Shown here piece after piece: positions 55,374 to 64,000 of a stretch of 64,000 nt of DNA. The translations under genes and the position numbers were made by a program. How positions within the stretch are numbered: position 1 is the stretch's first letter; every line of letters starts with the position of its first letter. Source of the DNA: Mycolicibacterium phocaicum (GTDB taxonomy: Bacteria; Actinomycetota; Actinomycetes; Mycobacteriales; Mycobacteriaceae); the NCBI RefSeq assembly GCF_010731115.1, contig NZ_AP022616.1, forward strand, positions 5,580,001 to 5,644,000. Direction: 5' to 3'. A model generated the notes under the pieces. The model did no database searches and was not told the DNA's origin. It saw only the letters and a list, made by a program, of their open reading frames with translations.

Positions 55374-56648
55374 CTATTTCCCGGCCAGCAGGTCGGCCCA
55401 CATACCGGGGAAGTCTGGCAGTGTCTTGGCCGTGGTGGCGATGTCCTCCACCTGGACGCCGGGCACCCGCAGCCCGATGATCGCGCCGGCGGTGGCCATG
55501 CGGTGGTCGGCGTAGGACCGCCAGAGGCCGCCGTGCAGCGGCACCGCCGTGATCACCAGACCGTCGTCGGTCTCGCGGCACTGGCCGCCCAGCCCGTTGA
55601 TCTCGGCGGTCAGCGCGGCCAGGCGGTCGGTCTCGTGCCCACGCAGATGCGCGATTCCCGACAGCGTCGACACCGAACCCTCGCTGGCCAGCGCGGCGAG
55701 CGCGGCCATCGACGGCGCCAGCTCGCCGACGGCCTTCAGGTCGGCCTCGAAGCCGCCGTAGCTCTGCGCGCCCCGGACCTCCAGGAACGAATCGACCACC
55801 TGGACAACGGTATTCAGCTTGCCCAGTAGCTCCAGGACGTCAGCGGTCGGCTGCACGCTCTGCTGCGGCCAGTGGGCCAGCCGCACCGTGCCGCCCGTCA
55901 CCGCGGCGGCGGCCAGGAACGGCACCGAATTCGACAGGTCGGGTTCGATGGCCCAGTGCCGCGCCGCGATCGGGCCCGACGCCACGTGCCAACGGTTCGG
56001 CTCGCTGTGGTCGACCTCGACGCCCGCCTCGCGCAGCATCGTGATGGTCATCTCGATGTGCGGCTGCGACGGCACCGTCGCACCCGTGTGGATCACTGTC
56101 AAACCGTCGCGGAAAGTGGCTCCCGCCAACAACAGTCCGGACACGAACTGCGACGACGACGACGCGTCGATCCGCACCTCGCCGCCGGCCACCGACCCGG
56201 TGCCCGACACGGTGAACGGCATGCCGTCGCCGTCGATGTCGACGCCGAGACCGCGCATCGCGTCCAGCAGGGGCGTGATGGGACGGGTCTTGGCCTGCTC
56301 GTCGCCGTCAAAGATGACGCGTCCGGTGCCTTGCGCGGCGACCGGCGGGACGAACCTCAGCACGGTGCCGGCGAGCCCGCAGTCGATGCGCACGTCGCCG
56401 GTGGGGGAGATGGCGCCACCGACGGTCAGTTCGGTGCCGTCACCGGTGATCGTCACGCCCAGCGCCTGCAGTGCGCCGATCATCAGGTTGGTGTCGCGGC
56501 TGCGCAGCGCGCCGCTGATGGTCGAGGTGCCCTGCGGTGTGGCCAGGGCTGCCAAGATCAGCGCTCGGTTGGTCTGCGACTTCGATCCCGGCACGGTGAC
56601 AGTGGCCTGCACCGGACCGGTCACCGACGGTGCGGGCCAGAGTTCCAT
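55374..56648 (-). CDS. aroA: 5-enolpyruvylshikimate-3-phosphate synthase
   Basis: A 424-aa EPSP synthase, sixth step of the shikimate pathway and the glyphosate target. It starts [20 protein letters not shown], with the [11 protein letters not shown] substrate loop and the [11 protein letters not shown] signature; the C-terminus has [12 protein letters not shown] 56648 matches this conserved N-terminus, although the frame is open upstream over the opposite gene. It is divergent from the SRAP gene with only 18 bp between starts. Confidence 0.96.
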   Translation of the reverse strand: MELWPAPSVTGPVQATVTVPGSKSQTNRALILAALATPQGTSTISGALRSRDTNLMIGALQALGVTITGDGTELTVGGAISPTGDVRIDCGLAGTVLRFVPPVAAQGTGRVIFDGDEQAKTRPITPLLDAMRGLGVDIDGDGMPFTVSGTGSVAGGEVRIDASSSSQFVSGLLLAGATFRDGLTVIHTGATVPSQPHIEMTITMLREAGVEVDHSEPNRWHVASGPIAARHWAIEPDLSNSVPFLAAAAVTGGTVRLAHWPQQSVQPTADVLELLGKLNTVVQVVDSFLEVRGAQSYGGFEADLKAVGELAPSMAALAALASEGSVSTLSGIAHLRGHETDRLAALTAEINGLGGQCRETDDGLVITAVPLHGGLWRSYADHRMATAGAIIGLRVPGVQVEDIATTAKTLPDFPGMWADLLAGK

Positions 56649-56666
56649 GCCCCTATCCTGCCTGGT

Positions 56667-57467
56667 ATGTGCGGGCGATTTGCAGTCACCACCGACCCGG
56701 CGCTGCTGGCCGAGAAGATCCAGGCTCTCGACGAGACGAATGCCAAGGCGTCGGACGCCGCCAAAGACGGCGGTGAACAGGGCGGCACCCTGCCGTCGGC
56801 CAACTACAACGTGGCGCCCACCACGACGATCAGCACCGTGGTGCGGCGGCATTCCGAGCCTGACGACGAGCCCACCCGCCGGGTGCGGTCGATGCGCTGG
56901 GGCCTGATCCCTCCGTGGGTCAAGACCACGGCCGACGGCGCGCCGGACACCAAGGGGCCGCTGCTGATCAACGCGCGTGCCGAGACGCTGACCACGTCGC
57001 CGGCGTTCCGCGGATCGGCGAAGTCGAAGCGCTGCCTCGTCCCGATGGACGGCTGGTACGAGTGGCGGCCCAACCCGGCCGCCGACGGCAAGAAGGCCAC
57101 GAAGACGCCGTTCTACATGCACGCCGCGGACGACGACCTGCTCTTCATGGCGGGTCTGTGGTCGACGTGGCGGCCGGCCGGCGCGCCCAAGGACAGCCTG
57201 CCGCTCGTCAGCTGCACCATCATCACGACGGAGTCGGTCGGGCCGCTGGCCGGTATCCACGACCGCATGCCACTGACCATCAGCGCCCGTGACTGGGACC
57301 GTTGGCTCGATCCCGACGCACCCATCGACGAGGGGCTGTTGCGCGGGCACGGCGACCTGGACCGCATCGTCACCCGTGAGGTGTCCAAGTTGGTCAACAG
57401 CATTCGCAACAACGGCCCCGAACTCATCGAGCCCGCCGACAACGAATCCGAAGGGACGCTGTTTTGA
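56667..57467 (+). CDS. SRAP / YedK-HMCES family abasic-site crosslinking protein
   Basis: A 266-aa SRAP protein (Rv3226c type). It begins MCGRFAV; after methionine removal Cys 2 is the residue that forms a stable thiazolidine crosslink with abasic sites in single-stranded DNA, protecting them during replication. Other conserved parts are [24 protein letters not shown] and GIHDRMP (catalytic His). ATG 56667 is fixed by the obligatory Cys 2. Its stop overlaps the methyltransferase start (TTGA). Confidence 0.94.
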   Translation: MCGRFAVTTDPALLAEKIQALDETNAKASDAAKDGGEQGGTLPSANYNVAPTTTISTVVRRHSEPDDEPTRRVRSMRWGLIPPWVKTTADGAPDTKGPLLINARAETLTTSPAFRGSAKSKRCLVPMDGWYEWRPNPAADGKKATKTPFYMHAADDDLLFMAGLWSTWRPAGAPKDSLPLVSCTIITTESVGPLAGIHDRMPLTISARDWDRWLDPDAPIDEGLLRGHGDLDRIVTREVSKLVNSIRNNGPELIEPADNESEGTLF

Positions 57468-58936
57468 CCGCCCTGGACCCGCTGTTGGTGGAAGCCCTCG
57501 GCGCTGACCTGCGCTCGGCCGGCTACACCACCGACGGCGTGGCCGAACTGCTCGGCGACGACGCGAACGCCGCGATGGGCCGGGGCGTGTGGTGGCCGGC
57601 GCTGCGCGCGACTGCCGGCGGCGGCCGCCTGGCCACGCTGGTGCGATTGTTCCTGCTGGGCACCGACGAACCGGCCGATCAGGTGCGGGCGGCGTTCCCG
57701 TCGGCCGGTCTGGCCGAATTGGCGGCGGCCGGCGTGCTGGAGGAGGTGGGCGACACCGTCAGGGCGGCCCTCGACATCCGGCCGCACAGTGATGGTGAAC
57801 GCGATTTCTACGTCGTCTCCGACCAGGATGCCGCTCTGCGCGGCGGGCCGGTCGAGCATGAGCACGTGCTCGGCATCGGTGGTGCGTCGATGTCGTTGGC
57901 GCGGGCCGTGATTCGCACCCCGGTGCAGCGCGCGCTCGATCTGGGTACCGGCTGCGGCATCCAGGCGCTGCACCTGAACGGGCACTGCGCCGACATCGTG
58001 GGCACCGACACCAACCCGCGGGCACTGACACTGGCGCGGGCGACCGCGGGCATCAACGGCATGTCCTGGGACATGCGGCCCGGCAGCCTGTTCGAGCCGG
58101 TGGCGGGGGAACGGTTCGACCTGGTCGTGTCCAACCCGCCGTTCGTGGTGGGCGCGGGCGCCCAGGACTACATCTACCGCGATTCGGGGGTCGCCGGAGA
58201 TGGGCTGTGCCGCACCATCATCGAGAACGTCGGCAACTACCTGACCCCCGGCGGCACCGCGCAGATCATGGCCAATTGGATTGTCCGGGAAGATGATTGG
58301 CGGTCCCGGGTGCAGGAGTGGCTGGCGGGTACCGGGTTGCACGCCTGGGTGGTGCAGCGCGAACTGGCCGACCCGGTCAGCTATGTGTCGCTGTGGCTGG
58401 CCGACGCGGGGGAGTCCGCGGAACAGATCGCGCAGCGCGGCGCCGACTGGCTGGACTGGTTCGACGCCGAGGGCATCACCGGGATCGGCATGGGACTGAT
58501 CTCGCTGCGTGTGCCGCGTCCCGGTGAGGCACCCGAGCAGATCCTCGAGGAGATCACCGACGAACCCATCACGGGCATCGAGGTGGAGGCGTTCTTCGCC
58601 CGTCGCGCCTACCTGCGTGACACCTCGGACGACGCGCTGCTGGCTGCCCGCCTGTCGACCGCTCCGGTACTGCTGGAACAGCATTCACTGCCGGGGCCGG
58701 ACGGCTGGCAGGAGATCGGATGCGCGGTCCGTCGTCCCGGCGGGCCGGGTGCGGTGCTCGGGGTGGACGAGGTGTTCACGGCGCTGCTGGCCGGGTGCCG
58801 CGGTGAGGTGCCGCTGGGCACGCTCATCGGACTGCTGGCCGCGCATCACGGGGTGGACGCCGACGCGCTGGCCGAGGCCGCGCTGCCGGAGATCCGCGAG
58901 GCCATCGCCCGGGGAATTCTCTACCAGGCCAACTGA
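57464..58936 (+). CDS. Class I SAM-dependent methyltransferase (HemK/RlmG-like)
   Basis: 490 aa. The N-terminal 130 residues are a helical substrate domain; the Rossmann core has [14 protein letters not shown] (SAM loop) and VSNPPFV, the NPPF motif of N-methyltransferases acting on glutamine or guanine/adenine. The C-terminal 150 residues form an extra helical domain. The substrate is unknown; rRNA or protein glutamine are candidates by motif. TTG 57464 overlaps the SRAP stop by four bases, so the genes are coupled. Confidence 0.85.
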   Translation: MTALDPLLVEALGADLRSAGYTTDGVAELLGDDANAAMGRGVWWPALRATAGGGRLATLVRLFLLGTDEPADQVRAAFPSAGLAELAAAGVLEEVGDTVRAALDIRPHSDGERDFYVVSDQDAALRGGPVEHEHVLGIGGASMSLARAVIRTPVQRALDLGTGCGIQALHLNGHCADIVGTDTNPRALTLARATAGINGMSWDMRPGSLFEPVAGERFDLVVSNPPFVVGAGAQDYIYRDSGVAGDGLCRTIIENVGNYLTPGGTAQIMANWIVREDDWRSRVQEWLAGTGLHAWVVQRELADPVSYVSLWLADAGESAEQIAQRGADWLDWFDAEGITGIGMGLISLRVPRPGEAPEQILEEITDEPITGIEVEAFFARRAYLRDTSDDALLAARLSTAPVLLEQHSLPGPDGWQEIGCAVRRPGGPGAVLGVDEVFTALLAGCRGEVPLGTLIGLLAAHHGVDADALAEAALPEIREAIARGILYQAN

Positions 58937-58938
58937 TT

Positions 58939-59697
58939 TCAGCGGCGGCGTGCCGTGATCACCGCGTACGGCGCGTCGAAGGCGACGGTGCCGTCGGCGG
59001 CTTCGTGTGCGGTGAACGCCGCGGTGAAGGCCCCGATGAGCCGGCTCCTGGTCTCGTCGTCCAGGTAGGTCAACGTGGTGACGTGCATGGGTGATTCGTC
59101 GGTGACGAAGCGGACGGCGTCGTCCACCGAGCCGAATCTCCAGGTGAGGGTGCCGCTTTCGATGGCGACATCGGCGAAATCGGGATCGAGCCGCTCGTGG
59201 ACGAGCTCGGGCACGCCCCACTGATCGGGTGAGTACGGGCCCGGCTCCGGTTGGCCCAACACCTCGACGACCGGGGTGAAGAACGGGTTGTCGCCGGCCT
59301 TGACCCATGTCGAAAACCCGAGAGTGCCAGCGGGTTTGAGCAGCCTCGCCAGCTCGGCGACCATCGCGGTCGGTTCGACGAAGATGATGCCCATGTTGGA
59401 CACCGCGGTGTCGAAGGAGGCGTCGGGCAGGCCGGTGGCCGACGCGTCGGCGGCCACCCACTCGACGGCGTCGCCGCCGGGCTTGGCCTCGGCGATGGCC
59501 AGCAGCTCCGGCGTGATGTCGACACCTGTGACCCGGGCACCGAGGCCGGCGGCGTGCAGCGACGCATTACCGGTTCCACAGGCCAGATCGACCAATGCGG
59601 TGCCGGCGCCGTGCGGTACCGCGGCCACCACCTCGACGGCGATGGGGGAGATGAATTCGGCGACGGCTTCGTACCGTCCGACTGACCACGTCGACAT
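58939..59697 (-). CDS. Class I SAM-dependent methyltransferase
   Basis: A 252-aa methyltransferase of the UbiE/COQ5-like group: VDLACGTGNASLHAA (SAM loop), VTGVDITPELL, WVAADASATGLPDASFD. It lacks the NPPF motif, so a carbon or oxygen acceptor in a small molecule is more likely. ATG 59697. Convergent with the preceding methyltransferase (two bases between stops) and divergent from the small membrane protein gene. Confidence 0.85.
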   Translation of the reverse strand: MSTWSVGRYEAVAEFISPIAVEVVAAVPHGAGTALVDLACGTGNASLHAAGLGARVTGVDITPELLAIAEAKPGGDAVEWVAADASATGLPDASFDTAVSNMGIIFVEPTAMVAELARLLKPAGTLGFSTWVKAGDNPFFTPVVEVLGQPEPGPYSPDQWGVPELVHERLDPDFADVAIESGTLTWRFGSVDDAVRFVTDESPMHVTTLTYLDDETRSRLIGAFTAAFTAHEAADGTVAFDAPYAVITARRR

Positions 59698-59728
59698 GCC
59701 GCCACTGTATGCCTAGGTTGAAAGCACC

Positions 59729-59962
59729 ATGACCGACGACGAAGAACCCGCACCGGGCATATTCAGTTTCGAGATGACGATCGCGGAGTGGCTCGGCACC
59801 GCAGCGATGCTCGCCGCGCCGTACCTGGTGCTCGGTGTGCTGTGGGCCGTGACCCACACCGGCGCCTTCGAGGCGGCGCACGGCCTCGAGCGCGTACTGG
59901 TCTTCGCCCGGACCGTGGTGTTCTGGCCGATGCTGCTGCTGACGAACATGTGCCTGCCATGA
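59729..59962 (+). CDS. Small two-helix membrane protein (upstream of MpaB-type oxygenase)
   Basis: 77 aa, with helices at about 22-42 (LGTAAMLAAPYLVLGVLWAVT) and about 56-75 (VFARTVVFWPMLLLTNMC). The arrangement APYLVLGVLWA...VVFWPML parallels LPYLLIGMAWT...VAWPPMV in the 81-aa protein on the other side of the oxygenase gene, suggesting the two small proteins are related. The stop overlaps the oxygenase start (ATGA). Function unknown; membrane partner of the oxygenase is inferred. Confidence 0.75.
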   Translation: MTDDEEPAPGIFSFEMTIAEWLGTAAMLAAPYLVLGVLWAVTHTGAFEAAHGLERVLVFARTVVFWPMLLLTNMCLP

Positions 59963-60843
59963 CCGGCGATTCACCTGCCCTGGCCCTCGCGGACTGCCGT
60001 ATCCAGATTCGGCGCCGCACCGCGCGCTGGGACGAGTACCCGGTGACCATCGCCGACGCCGCCGATTTCTGGGGCGCGGCGGCCAGTGCGGCCAACGTCA
60101 TCATGCAGCTGTCCTGGCCGGGTGTCGGGCACGGTGTCGTCGAGAGCAAGGTCGATTCGGGGAACCTGCTCAAACATCCGTGGAAGCGCGCCCGCACCAC
60201 GTTCCAGTACCTCGCGGTGGCCATCCTCGGCAATGACGAGGACCGCACGGCTATGCGCAAGGCCGTCGACACCGCGCACCGCCAGGTGCAGTCCGGTCCG
60301 GACAGCCCGGTGCGCTACAACGCTTTTGACCGCGACCTGCAGATGTGGGTCGCCGCGTGCCTGTTCGTCGGCATGGAGGACGTCTACCAACTGCTGCGCG
60401 GCGAGCTGACACCCGAACTGGCCGAACAGTTCTACCGGTCGGCCGCCCCGCTGGGCACCACGCTGCAGGTCACCGCCGACCAGTGGCCGGCCACCAGGGC
60501 CGAGTTCGACGACTACTGGACCGCGGCCTGCGCCAAGGTCGCCATGGATGACACCGTCCGTGCTTACCTGACGGATCTCGTGCGCCTCAAGATGATCAAT
60601 CCGGTTCTGGCCCTGCCATTTCGGCCACTGCTGGCATTCCTGACCGGAGGCTTCCTGGCGCCGGTGTTCCGCGACGCGATGCGCATGTCGTGGGGCAGCG
60701 GCCGGCAGTATCTGTTCGAAACGCTGTTCCGGCTGGTCGCTCTCGTCAACCGGTTCCTGCCGCTGTTCGTGCGGCAGGCCGGAAGCTACGTGCTGCTGGC
60801 CTACGTACGCAGGCAGATTCGCCGGGACGGGGCGCTGATCTGA
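59959..60843 (+). CDS. Oxygenase MpaB / DUF2236 family protein
   Basis: A 294-aa protein of the family including fungal MpaB and the latex-clearing protein Lcp, which use histidine-ligated haem b for oxidative cleavage. Visible pattern: VGHGVVESKVDSGNLLKHPWKRARTT-like N-terminal part, then a conserved His before RYNAFDRDLQMWVAA, and a C-terminal hydrophobic region. ATG 59959 overlaps the upstream 77-aa gene by four bases, and its end overlaps the 81-aa gene by one base. Substrate unknown. Confidence 0.82.
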   Translation: MTGDSPALALADCRIQIRRRTARWDEYPVTIADAADFWGAAASAANVIMQLSWPGVGHGVVESKVDSGNLLKHPWKRARTTFQYLAVAILGNDEDRTAMRKAVDTAHRQVQSGPDSPVRYNAFDRDLQMWVAACLFVGMEDVYQLLRGELTPELAEQFYRSAAPLGTTLQVTADQWPATRAEFDDYWTAACAKVAMDDTVRAYLTDLVRLKMINPVLALPFRPLLAFLTGGFLAPVFRDAMRMSWGSGRQYLFETLFRLVALVNRFLPLFVRQAGSYVLLAYVRRQIRRDGALI

Positions 60844-61088
60844 TGCGCCGCTTGCTCAGCCGGCGCGTCAGCGTCGGTGCGATGACCGAATTCCTGCTGT
60901 GGCTGGCGCTGCCGTACCTGCTGATCGGGATGGCCTGGACGTTTCTGCACCCCCATGCGGTGCAGCAGGTACAGAAACAGTGGGACCGGGCATTTCCCGC
61001 GGTCGCGCCGCTGGCCGCACTCGTCGAGGTGACGGTGGCGTGGCCGCCGATGGTCACGGGTGTCGAGATCTGCCCGGCCACTGATTAG
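60843..61088 (+). CDS. Small two-helix membrane protein (downstream of MpaB-type oxygenase)
   Basis: 81 aa, with helices at about 16-36 (EFLLWLALPYLLIGMAWTFL) and about 52-72. It resembles the 77-aa protein upstream of the oxygenase. ATG 60843 overlaps the oxygenase stop by one base, so the three genes form one unit. Its stop overlaps the stop of the convergent dehydrogenase gene. Function unknown. Confidence 0.75.
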   Translation: MRRLLSRRVSVGAMTEFLLWLALPYLLIGMAWTFLHPHAVQQVQKQWDRAFPAVAPLAALVEVTVAWPPMVTGVEICPATD

Positions 61089-61933
61089 GGGCCGGTGTAT
61101 CCGGGCGGGTTGGGGGTGTCCACCCACAGGTCGACGCCGAGCTCGGCGTTCGGGGTGCAGTTGTACACCGACAGGTCGGTGACGCCGGAGTCGAGCAGCA
61201 CGTCCTCGCACAGCAGGCTCTGCCCGGTGTATTCGCGGGCCGGCTTGTTGAAGATGGCGTATGCGGCGTCGGAGTACACCTCGGGCTTGCGGGCCTTGGC
61301 CATCGCCTCGTCACCACCGAGCAGGTTCTGCACCGCGGCGGTGGCGACGAGGGTGCGTGGCCACAGCGTGTTCGAGGCGATGCCGGCCTCGCGCATCTCT
61401 TCGGCGATACCCAACGCGCACAACGTCATTCCATACTTCGCCATCATGTAGGCGGTCGGCTTCAGCCACTCCGATTCCATCCGGATCGGCGGCGACAGCG
61501 TCAGGATGTGCGGGTTCTCGCGGCCCTTCATGTGGGGGATACAGGCCTGTGAGACGGCGTACGTGCCGCGGATCTGGATGCCGTTCATCAGGTCGAAGCG
61601 CTTCATCGGCACTTCTTCGATGGAGCCGAGGTTGATGGCGGAAGCGTTGTTGACGCAGACGTCGATGGCGCCGAACTGCTCGACCGCCTGGGCCACCGCG
61701 GCGGTGACGGAGTCGGGGTCGCGGACGTCGCCGACGATCGGCAGCGCCTGGCCACCGACCTCTTCGATCTCCTTTGCCGCGGTGTAGACGGTGCCGTCGA
61801 GCTTGGGATGGGGCTCGGCGGTCTTGGCGAGCAGCGCGACATTCGCGCCGTCGGCCGCGAACTTCTTGGCGATGGCCAAGCCGATGCCACGGCTGGCACC
61901 GGAGATGAACATGGTCTTCCCGGACAGTGTCAT
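61085..61933 (-). CDS. Short-chain dehydrogenase/reductase (HSDL2-like)
   Basis: A 282-aa SDR, orthologue of Rv3224. The cofactor loop is ISGASRGIGLAIA; NNASAI and the catalytic Y-x-x-x-K (YMMAKYGM) follow, with a serine nearby in TLSPPI. The extended loop and C-terminus resemble the hydroxysteroid dehydrogenase-like 2 group, suggesting a lipid or fatty-acyl substrate, not provable here. ATG 61933 chosen because AGGG is correctly spaced; GTG 61939 is also in frame. Confidence 0.9.
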   Translation of the reverse strand: MTLSGKTMFISGASRGIGLAIAKKFAADGANVALLAKTAEPHPKLDGTVYTAAKEIEEVGGQALPIVGDVRDPDSVTAAVAQAVEQFGAIDVCVNNASAINLGSIEEVPMKRFDLMNGIQIRGTYAVSQACIPHMKGRENPHILTLSPPIRMESEWLKPTAYMMAKYGMTLCALGIAEEMREAGIASNTLWPRTLVATAAVQNLLGGDEAMAKARKPEVYSDAAYAIFNKPAREYTGQSLLCEDVLLDSGVTDLSVYNCTPNAELGVDLWVDTPNPPGYTGP

Positions 61934-61956
61934 GCGCACACCCTATGCCGCGGGAG

Positions 61957-62448
61957 TTACCGCGGAGTACATATCTCGGCAGTCACCGCCGAGGTGGCGG
62001 CGACCAGGTCCGCGGGGGCCAGCACGATGTCCAGTCCGCGCTTGCCCGCGCTGCACAGCACCCGGTCCCAACCGAGTGCCGACTTGTCCACGACGGTCGG
62101 CAACGCCTTGCGTTGCCCCAGCGGCGAGATGCCGCCGACGACGTAGCCCGTGGCGCGCTGCGCGGCGGCCTGCTCGGCCATCTCGGCCTTGGGCACGCCG
62201 AGCGCCGCCGCCGCGGCCTTGAACGACAGCTTGTCGGGCACGGGCAGCACCGCGACGGCCAGTCCGCCGGGGATCGTGAGTACCAGCGTCTTGAAGATCT
62301 GCGCCGCGACGAACCCTTCCGCGGCGAGTTCGGTGACGGCCTCGTCGCCGAACGACGTGGCCCGCGGATCGTGCCGGAACTGCCGAATCTCGTAGCCGAT
62401 TCCCGCGGCCTGCAGGGCCTTGATCGCCGGGGTAGCCGCACTCGCCAT
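61957..62448 (-). CDS. YbaK/EbsC-type aminoacyl-tRNA deacylase
   Basis: A 163-aa YbaK domain protein that hydrolyses mischarged Cys-tRNA(Pro) in trans. Features are IFKTLVL (conserved lysine), VGGISPLGQRKALPTVVD and the AGKRGLDIVLAPADL end. In M. tuberculosis this gene is annotated in two pieces (Rv3224A/B); here it is intact. ATG 62448 begins the conserved region. 23 bp upstream of the SDR gene on the same strand. Confidence 0.92.
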   Translation of the reverse strand: MASAATPAIKALQAAGIGYEIRQFRHDPRATSFGDEAVTELAAEGFVAAQIFKTLVLTIPGGLAVAVLPVPDKLSFKAAAAALGVPKAEMAEQAAAQRATGYVVGGISPLGQRKALPTVVDKSALGWDRVLCSAGKRGLDIVLAPADLVAATSAVTAEICTPR

Positions 62449-62468
62449 GGCTGGCAAGCGTAGAGGCC

Positions 62469-62496
62469 GGGAACAACTGCGTGGTCCGGCGCTGTT
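62469..62496 (+). promoter_or_regulatory. SigH-type autoregulatory promoter of sigH
   Basis: GGGAACA (62469-62475) and GTT (62494-62496) match the SigH consensus GGAAYA-N16-20-GTT with 18 bases between GGAACA and GTT. The site is 160-190 bp upstream of the core sigH ATG and about 80 bp before the GTG at 62575, so a transcript from it could encode an extended isoform. Confidence 0.65.
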
Positions 62497-62658
62497 ACTC
62501 CCGTCAGCATGGTCAATTAATGGCTCGCGAAGTTGTCGGTCGCAGCCTCTAGGATCGGACGGAAGGGGACACAGGTGCCAACGGCATGTCTGGAACGTCC
62601 GGTCGAGTTGCCGGACCTGTTGCGTGGTGCCGCGACAGAAGGGACGGTCACGATCACG

Positions 62659-63285
62659 ATGACCGACATCGACGGGCTGGGTTCCGCGGTCGAGAGCGAC
62701 GCGGAGCTGACGGCGCGGTTCGAGCGCGACGCTATTCCGCTGCTCGATCAGCTCTACGGCGGTGCGCTGCGCATGACGCGCAACCCGGCAGACGCCGAGG
62801 ACCTGGTGCAGGAAACCATGGTGAAGGCCTATTCGGCCTTCCATTCGTTCCGTGAGGGCACCAACCTCAAGGCGTGGCTGTACCGCATCATGACCAACAC
62901 GTACATCAACAGCTACCGCAAGAAGCAGCGGCAGCCTGCCGAATACCCGACTGACGAGATCACCGACTGGCAGCTGGCGTCCAACGCCGAGCACTCGTCG
63001 ACCGGTCTGCGGTCAGCTGAGGTTGAGGCGCTGGAGGCGCTGCCGGACACTGAAATCAAGGCGGCGCTGCAAGCGTTGCCGGAAGAGTTCCGGATGGCGG
63101 TGTACTACGCCGACGTCGAGGGCTTCCCGTATAAGGAGATCGCCGAAATCATGGATACCCCGATCGGGACGGTGATGTCCCGTCTGCACCGTGGCCGCAA
63201 GCAGCTGCGCGAACTGTTGTCGGGCGTCGCGCGGGACCGGGGCTTCCTCCGCGGCGAGAGCCTCGACACCCAGGAGGTGTCCTGA
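62659..63285 (+). CDS. sigH: ECF sigma factor SigH (core frame; extended start at 62575)
   Basis: A 208-aa ECF sigma factor of the oxidative and heat stress response, close to M. tuberculosis SigH. Region 2 spans about 20-95 ([34 protein letters not shown]); region 4 spans about 130-195 ([31 protein letters not shown]). The ATG at 62659 matches the known core protein. An upstream in-frame GTG at 62575 has a better ribosome site (GGAAGGGGA) and would add 28 residues, as in the unstable SigR-prime isoform of Streptomyces. It overlaps rshA by one base. Confidence 0.94.
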   Translation: MTDIDGLGSAVESDAELTARFERDAIPLLDQLYGGALRMTRNPADAEDLVQETMVKAYSAFHSFREGTNLKAWLYRIMTNTYINSYRKKQRQPAEYPTDEITDWQLASNAEHSSTGLRSAEVEALEALPDTEIKAALQALPEEFRMAVYYADVEGFPYKEIAEIMDTPIGTVMSRLHRGRKQLRELLSGVARDRGFLRGESLDTQEVS

Positions 63286-63596
63286 TGGGCGACGAGTACA
63301 CCCGGCCCGAGGGGCACGACTTCCAGCCGCCGATCGGCCCCGTCGACCCGGAGCATCCCGAATGCGCCGCGGTGATCGCCGAGGTATGGACGCTGCTGGA
63401 CGGGGAGTGCACCACGGAGACCCGCGACAAGCTGCGGTTCCACCTGGAGGAATGCCCCACCTGCCTGCGGCAGTACGGCATCGAGGAGCGGGTGAAGGCG
63501 CTCATCGCCACCAAGTGCAGCGGCGAGAAGGCTCCTGAGGGCCTGCGTGCGCGCCTGAAGCTCGAGATCAGCCGCACCACCATCGTCCGAGGCTGA
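63285..63596 (+). CDS. rshA: Anti-sigma factor RshA
   Basis: A 103-aa zinc-associated anti-sigma factor. The motif HxxxCxxC is FHLEECPTC with His 53, Cys 57 and Cys 60; it binds SigH in reducing conditions and releases it when the cysteines are oxidised. ATG 63285 shares a base with the sigH stop, so production is coupled to its partner. A terminator follows. Confidence 0.95.
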   Translation: MGDEYTRPEGHDFQPPIGPVDPEHPECAAVIAEVWTLLDGECTTETRDKLRFHLEECPTCLRQYGIEERVKALIATKCSGEKAPEGLRARLKLEISRTTIVRG

Positions 63597-63601
63597 AAAC
63601 G

Positions 63602-63639
63602 AAAACCGCCCGGTTCCGTGAGGAGCCGGGCGGTTTTTT
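63602..63639 (+). terminator. Intrinsic terminator after rshA
   Basis: AAAACCGCCCGG (63602-63613) pairs with CCGGGCGGTTTT (63626-63637) around a 12-base loop and ends in T-rich sequence. It also lies just beyond the bL37 stop and may end that convergent transcript. Confidence 0.88.
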
Positions 63640-63650
63640 GAAGGCGTAGG

Positions 63651-63725
63651 TCAGGCGTTGGGACGCCGGCCGTGGTTGGCCTTCGAGTGCTTGCGGTCAC
63701 GCTTCTTGCGGCCACGCTTGGCCAT
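63651..63725 (-). CDS. Mycobacterial 50S ribosomal protein bL37
   Basis: A 24-aa very basic peptide, MAKRGRKKRDRKHSKANHGR then RPNA. This matches from memory bL37, the small extra large-subunit protein found in mycobacterial ribosome structures. ATG 63725 has GGAGG seven bases upstream (complement of 63732-63736). It is convergent with rshA. It is short enough to be missed by automatic gene callers. Confidence 0.92.
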   Translation of the reverse strand: MAKRGRKKRDRKHSKANHGRRPNA

Positions 63726-63862
63726 GATGGTCCTCCAAAGGTTCGGTTGCTCGCCCTACAGTGTCGCACGGCCACGCCACCCAATTGCAAACCGTGGTGC
63801 TGTGGTGCAATAGAGGCCGCAGGCACCGCCTGCGTACAAACGCATAGACGAGTGGGGTGAAG

Positions 63863-64000
63863 ATGGCCGAGGACGTTCGCGCTGAAATCGTGGCCAGTGT
63901 GCTCGAGGTCGTGGTTCGCGAGGGCGACCAGATCGGCGAGGGCGACACGGTGGTGCTCCTCGAGTCGATGAAGATGGAGATTCCGGTGCTGGCCGAGGTC
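63863..64000 (+). CDS. Biotinyl/lipoyl carrier protein (partial, continues right)
   Basis: The first 46 codons of a biotin-carrier-domain protein like TB7.3 (Rv3221c, 71 aa). The biotinylation motif ESMKME is present (Lys 37). It may act as an isolated carrier subunit for an acyl-CoA carboxylase. The frame is open at the window edge. It is divergent from bL37 across 137 bp. Confidence 0.9.
   Translation, partial: MAEDVRAEIVASVLEVVVREGDQIGEGDTVVLLESMKMEIPVLAEV

Noticed and set aside
55872..57350. Long open frames on both strands across aroA and the SRAP gene
   Set aside because: They are GC-rich frame extensions; the real starts (56648 for aroA, 56667 for SRAP) are fixed by conserved N-termini.

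Overview
The window is chromosomal DNA of a rapidly growing mycobacterium (Mycolicibacterium type). It is GC-rich with frequent GTG/TTG starts, and it carries, in inverted orientation, the block known in M. tuberculosis as roughly Rv3265c to Rv3221c: wbbL, manB, fbiBA, whiB2, the mannose genes, alkB-rubAB, sahH, tmk, mtrAB-lpqB, hpf, secA, ppk2, desA3, rsgA, aroA, sigH-rshA, and the start of the small biotinylated protein gene. Species cannot be fixed from the sequence. No tRNA, rRNA, insertion sequence or CRISPR array was seen.

Region by region. 1-9.8 kb: cell-wall rhamnosyltransferase end, GDP-mannose supply (manB, pmmA, a SIS-like protein, manA), F420 cofactor synthesis (fbiA, fbiB) and the division regulator whiB2 behind a LexA-like box. 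9.8-14.7 kb: a cation diffusion facilitator, the alkane hydroxylase operon alkB-rubA-rubB-tetR with an inverted-repeat operator candidate, and sahH. 14.9-20 kb: two lipoproteins (one a CocE-type hydrolase), a small secreted protein, and a DUF222/HNH (13E12-type) gene whose start codon lies inside a LexA box. 20-26.7 kb: accessory locus A. 26.8-35 kb: dctA, tmk, mtrA-mtrB-lpqB, and a three-gene secreted protein / membrane protein / Tat-type Rieske lipoprotein module. 35-43.3 kb: accessory locus B. 43.4-64 kb: comF-like, hpf, secA, an Rv3235-family gene, an acyltransferase, ppk2, a desaturase with its reductase sharing a palindromic operator, rsgA, aroA, an SRAP-type DNA-protein crosslinker, methyltransferases, an MpaB-type oxygenase between two small membrane proteins, a short-chain dehydrogenase, a YbaK deacylase, sigH-rshA, the 24-residue ribosomal protein bL37, and the start of a biotinyl carrier protein.

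The most interesting content is the pair of accessory loci. Each has the gene order and protein architecture of the M. tuberculosis EsxF-EsxE-CpnT toxin operon: an EsxF-like WXG100 protein with a long C-terminal extension, a short EsxE-like WXG100 protein, and a giant protein with a CpnT-like N-terminal domain and a low-complexity linker. The C-terminal TNT NAD glycohydrolase is absent and other effector domains take its place. Toxin A (1231 aa) ends in an Stv/adhesin-like domain preceded by an unnamed conserved domain. Toxin B (1664 aa) carries a protease-like domain and ends in a PD-(D/E)XK-type nuclease candidate. Each is followed by different immunity-like genes (SseB-like, Imm35-like and Imm61-like for A; Imm49-like and an unknown 418-aa protein for B). 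The two toxins look homologous up to about residue 815 and unrelated after it, which fits toxin-domain exchange behind a shared type VII secretion front end. All assignments come from reading the sequence and remembered family features; no database search was run.
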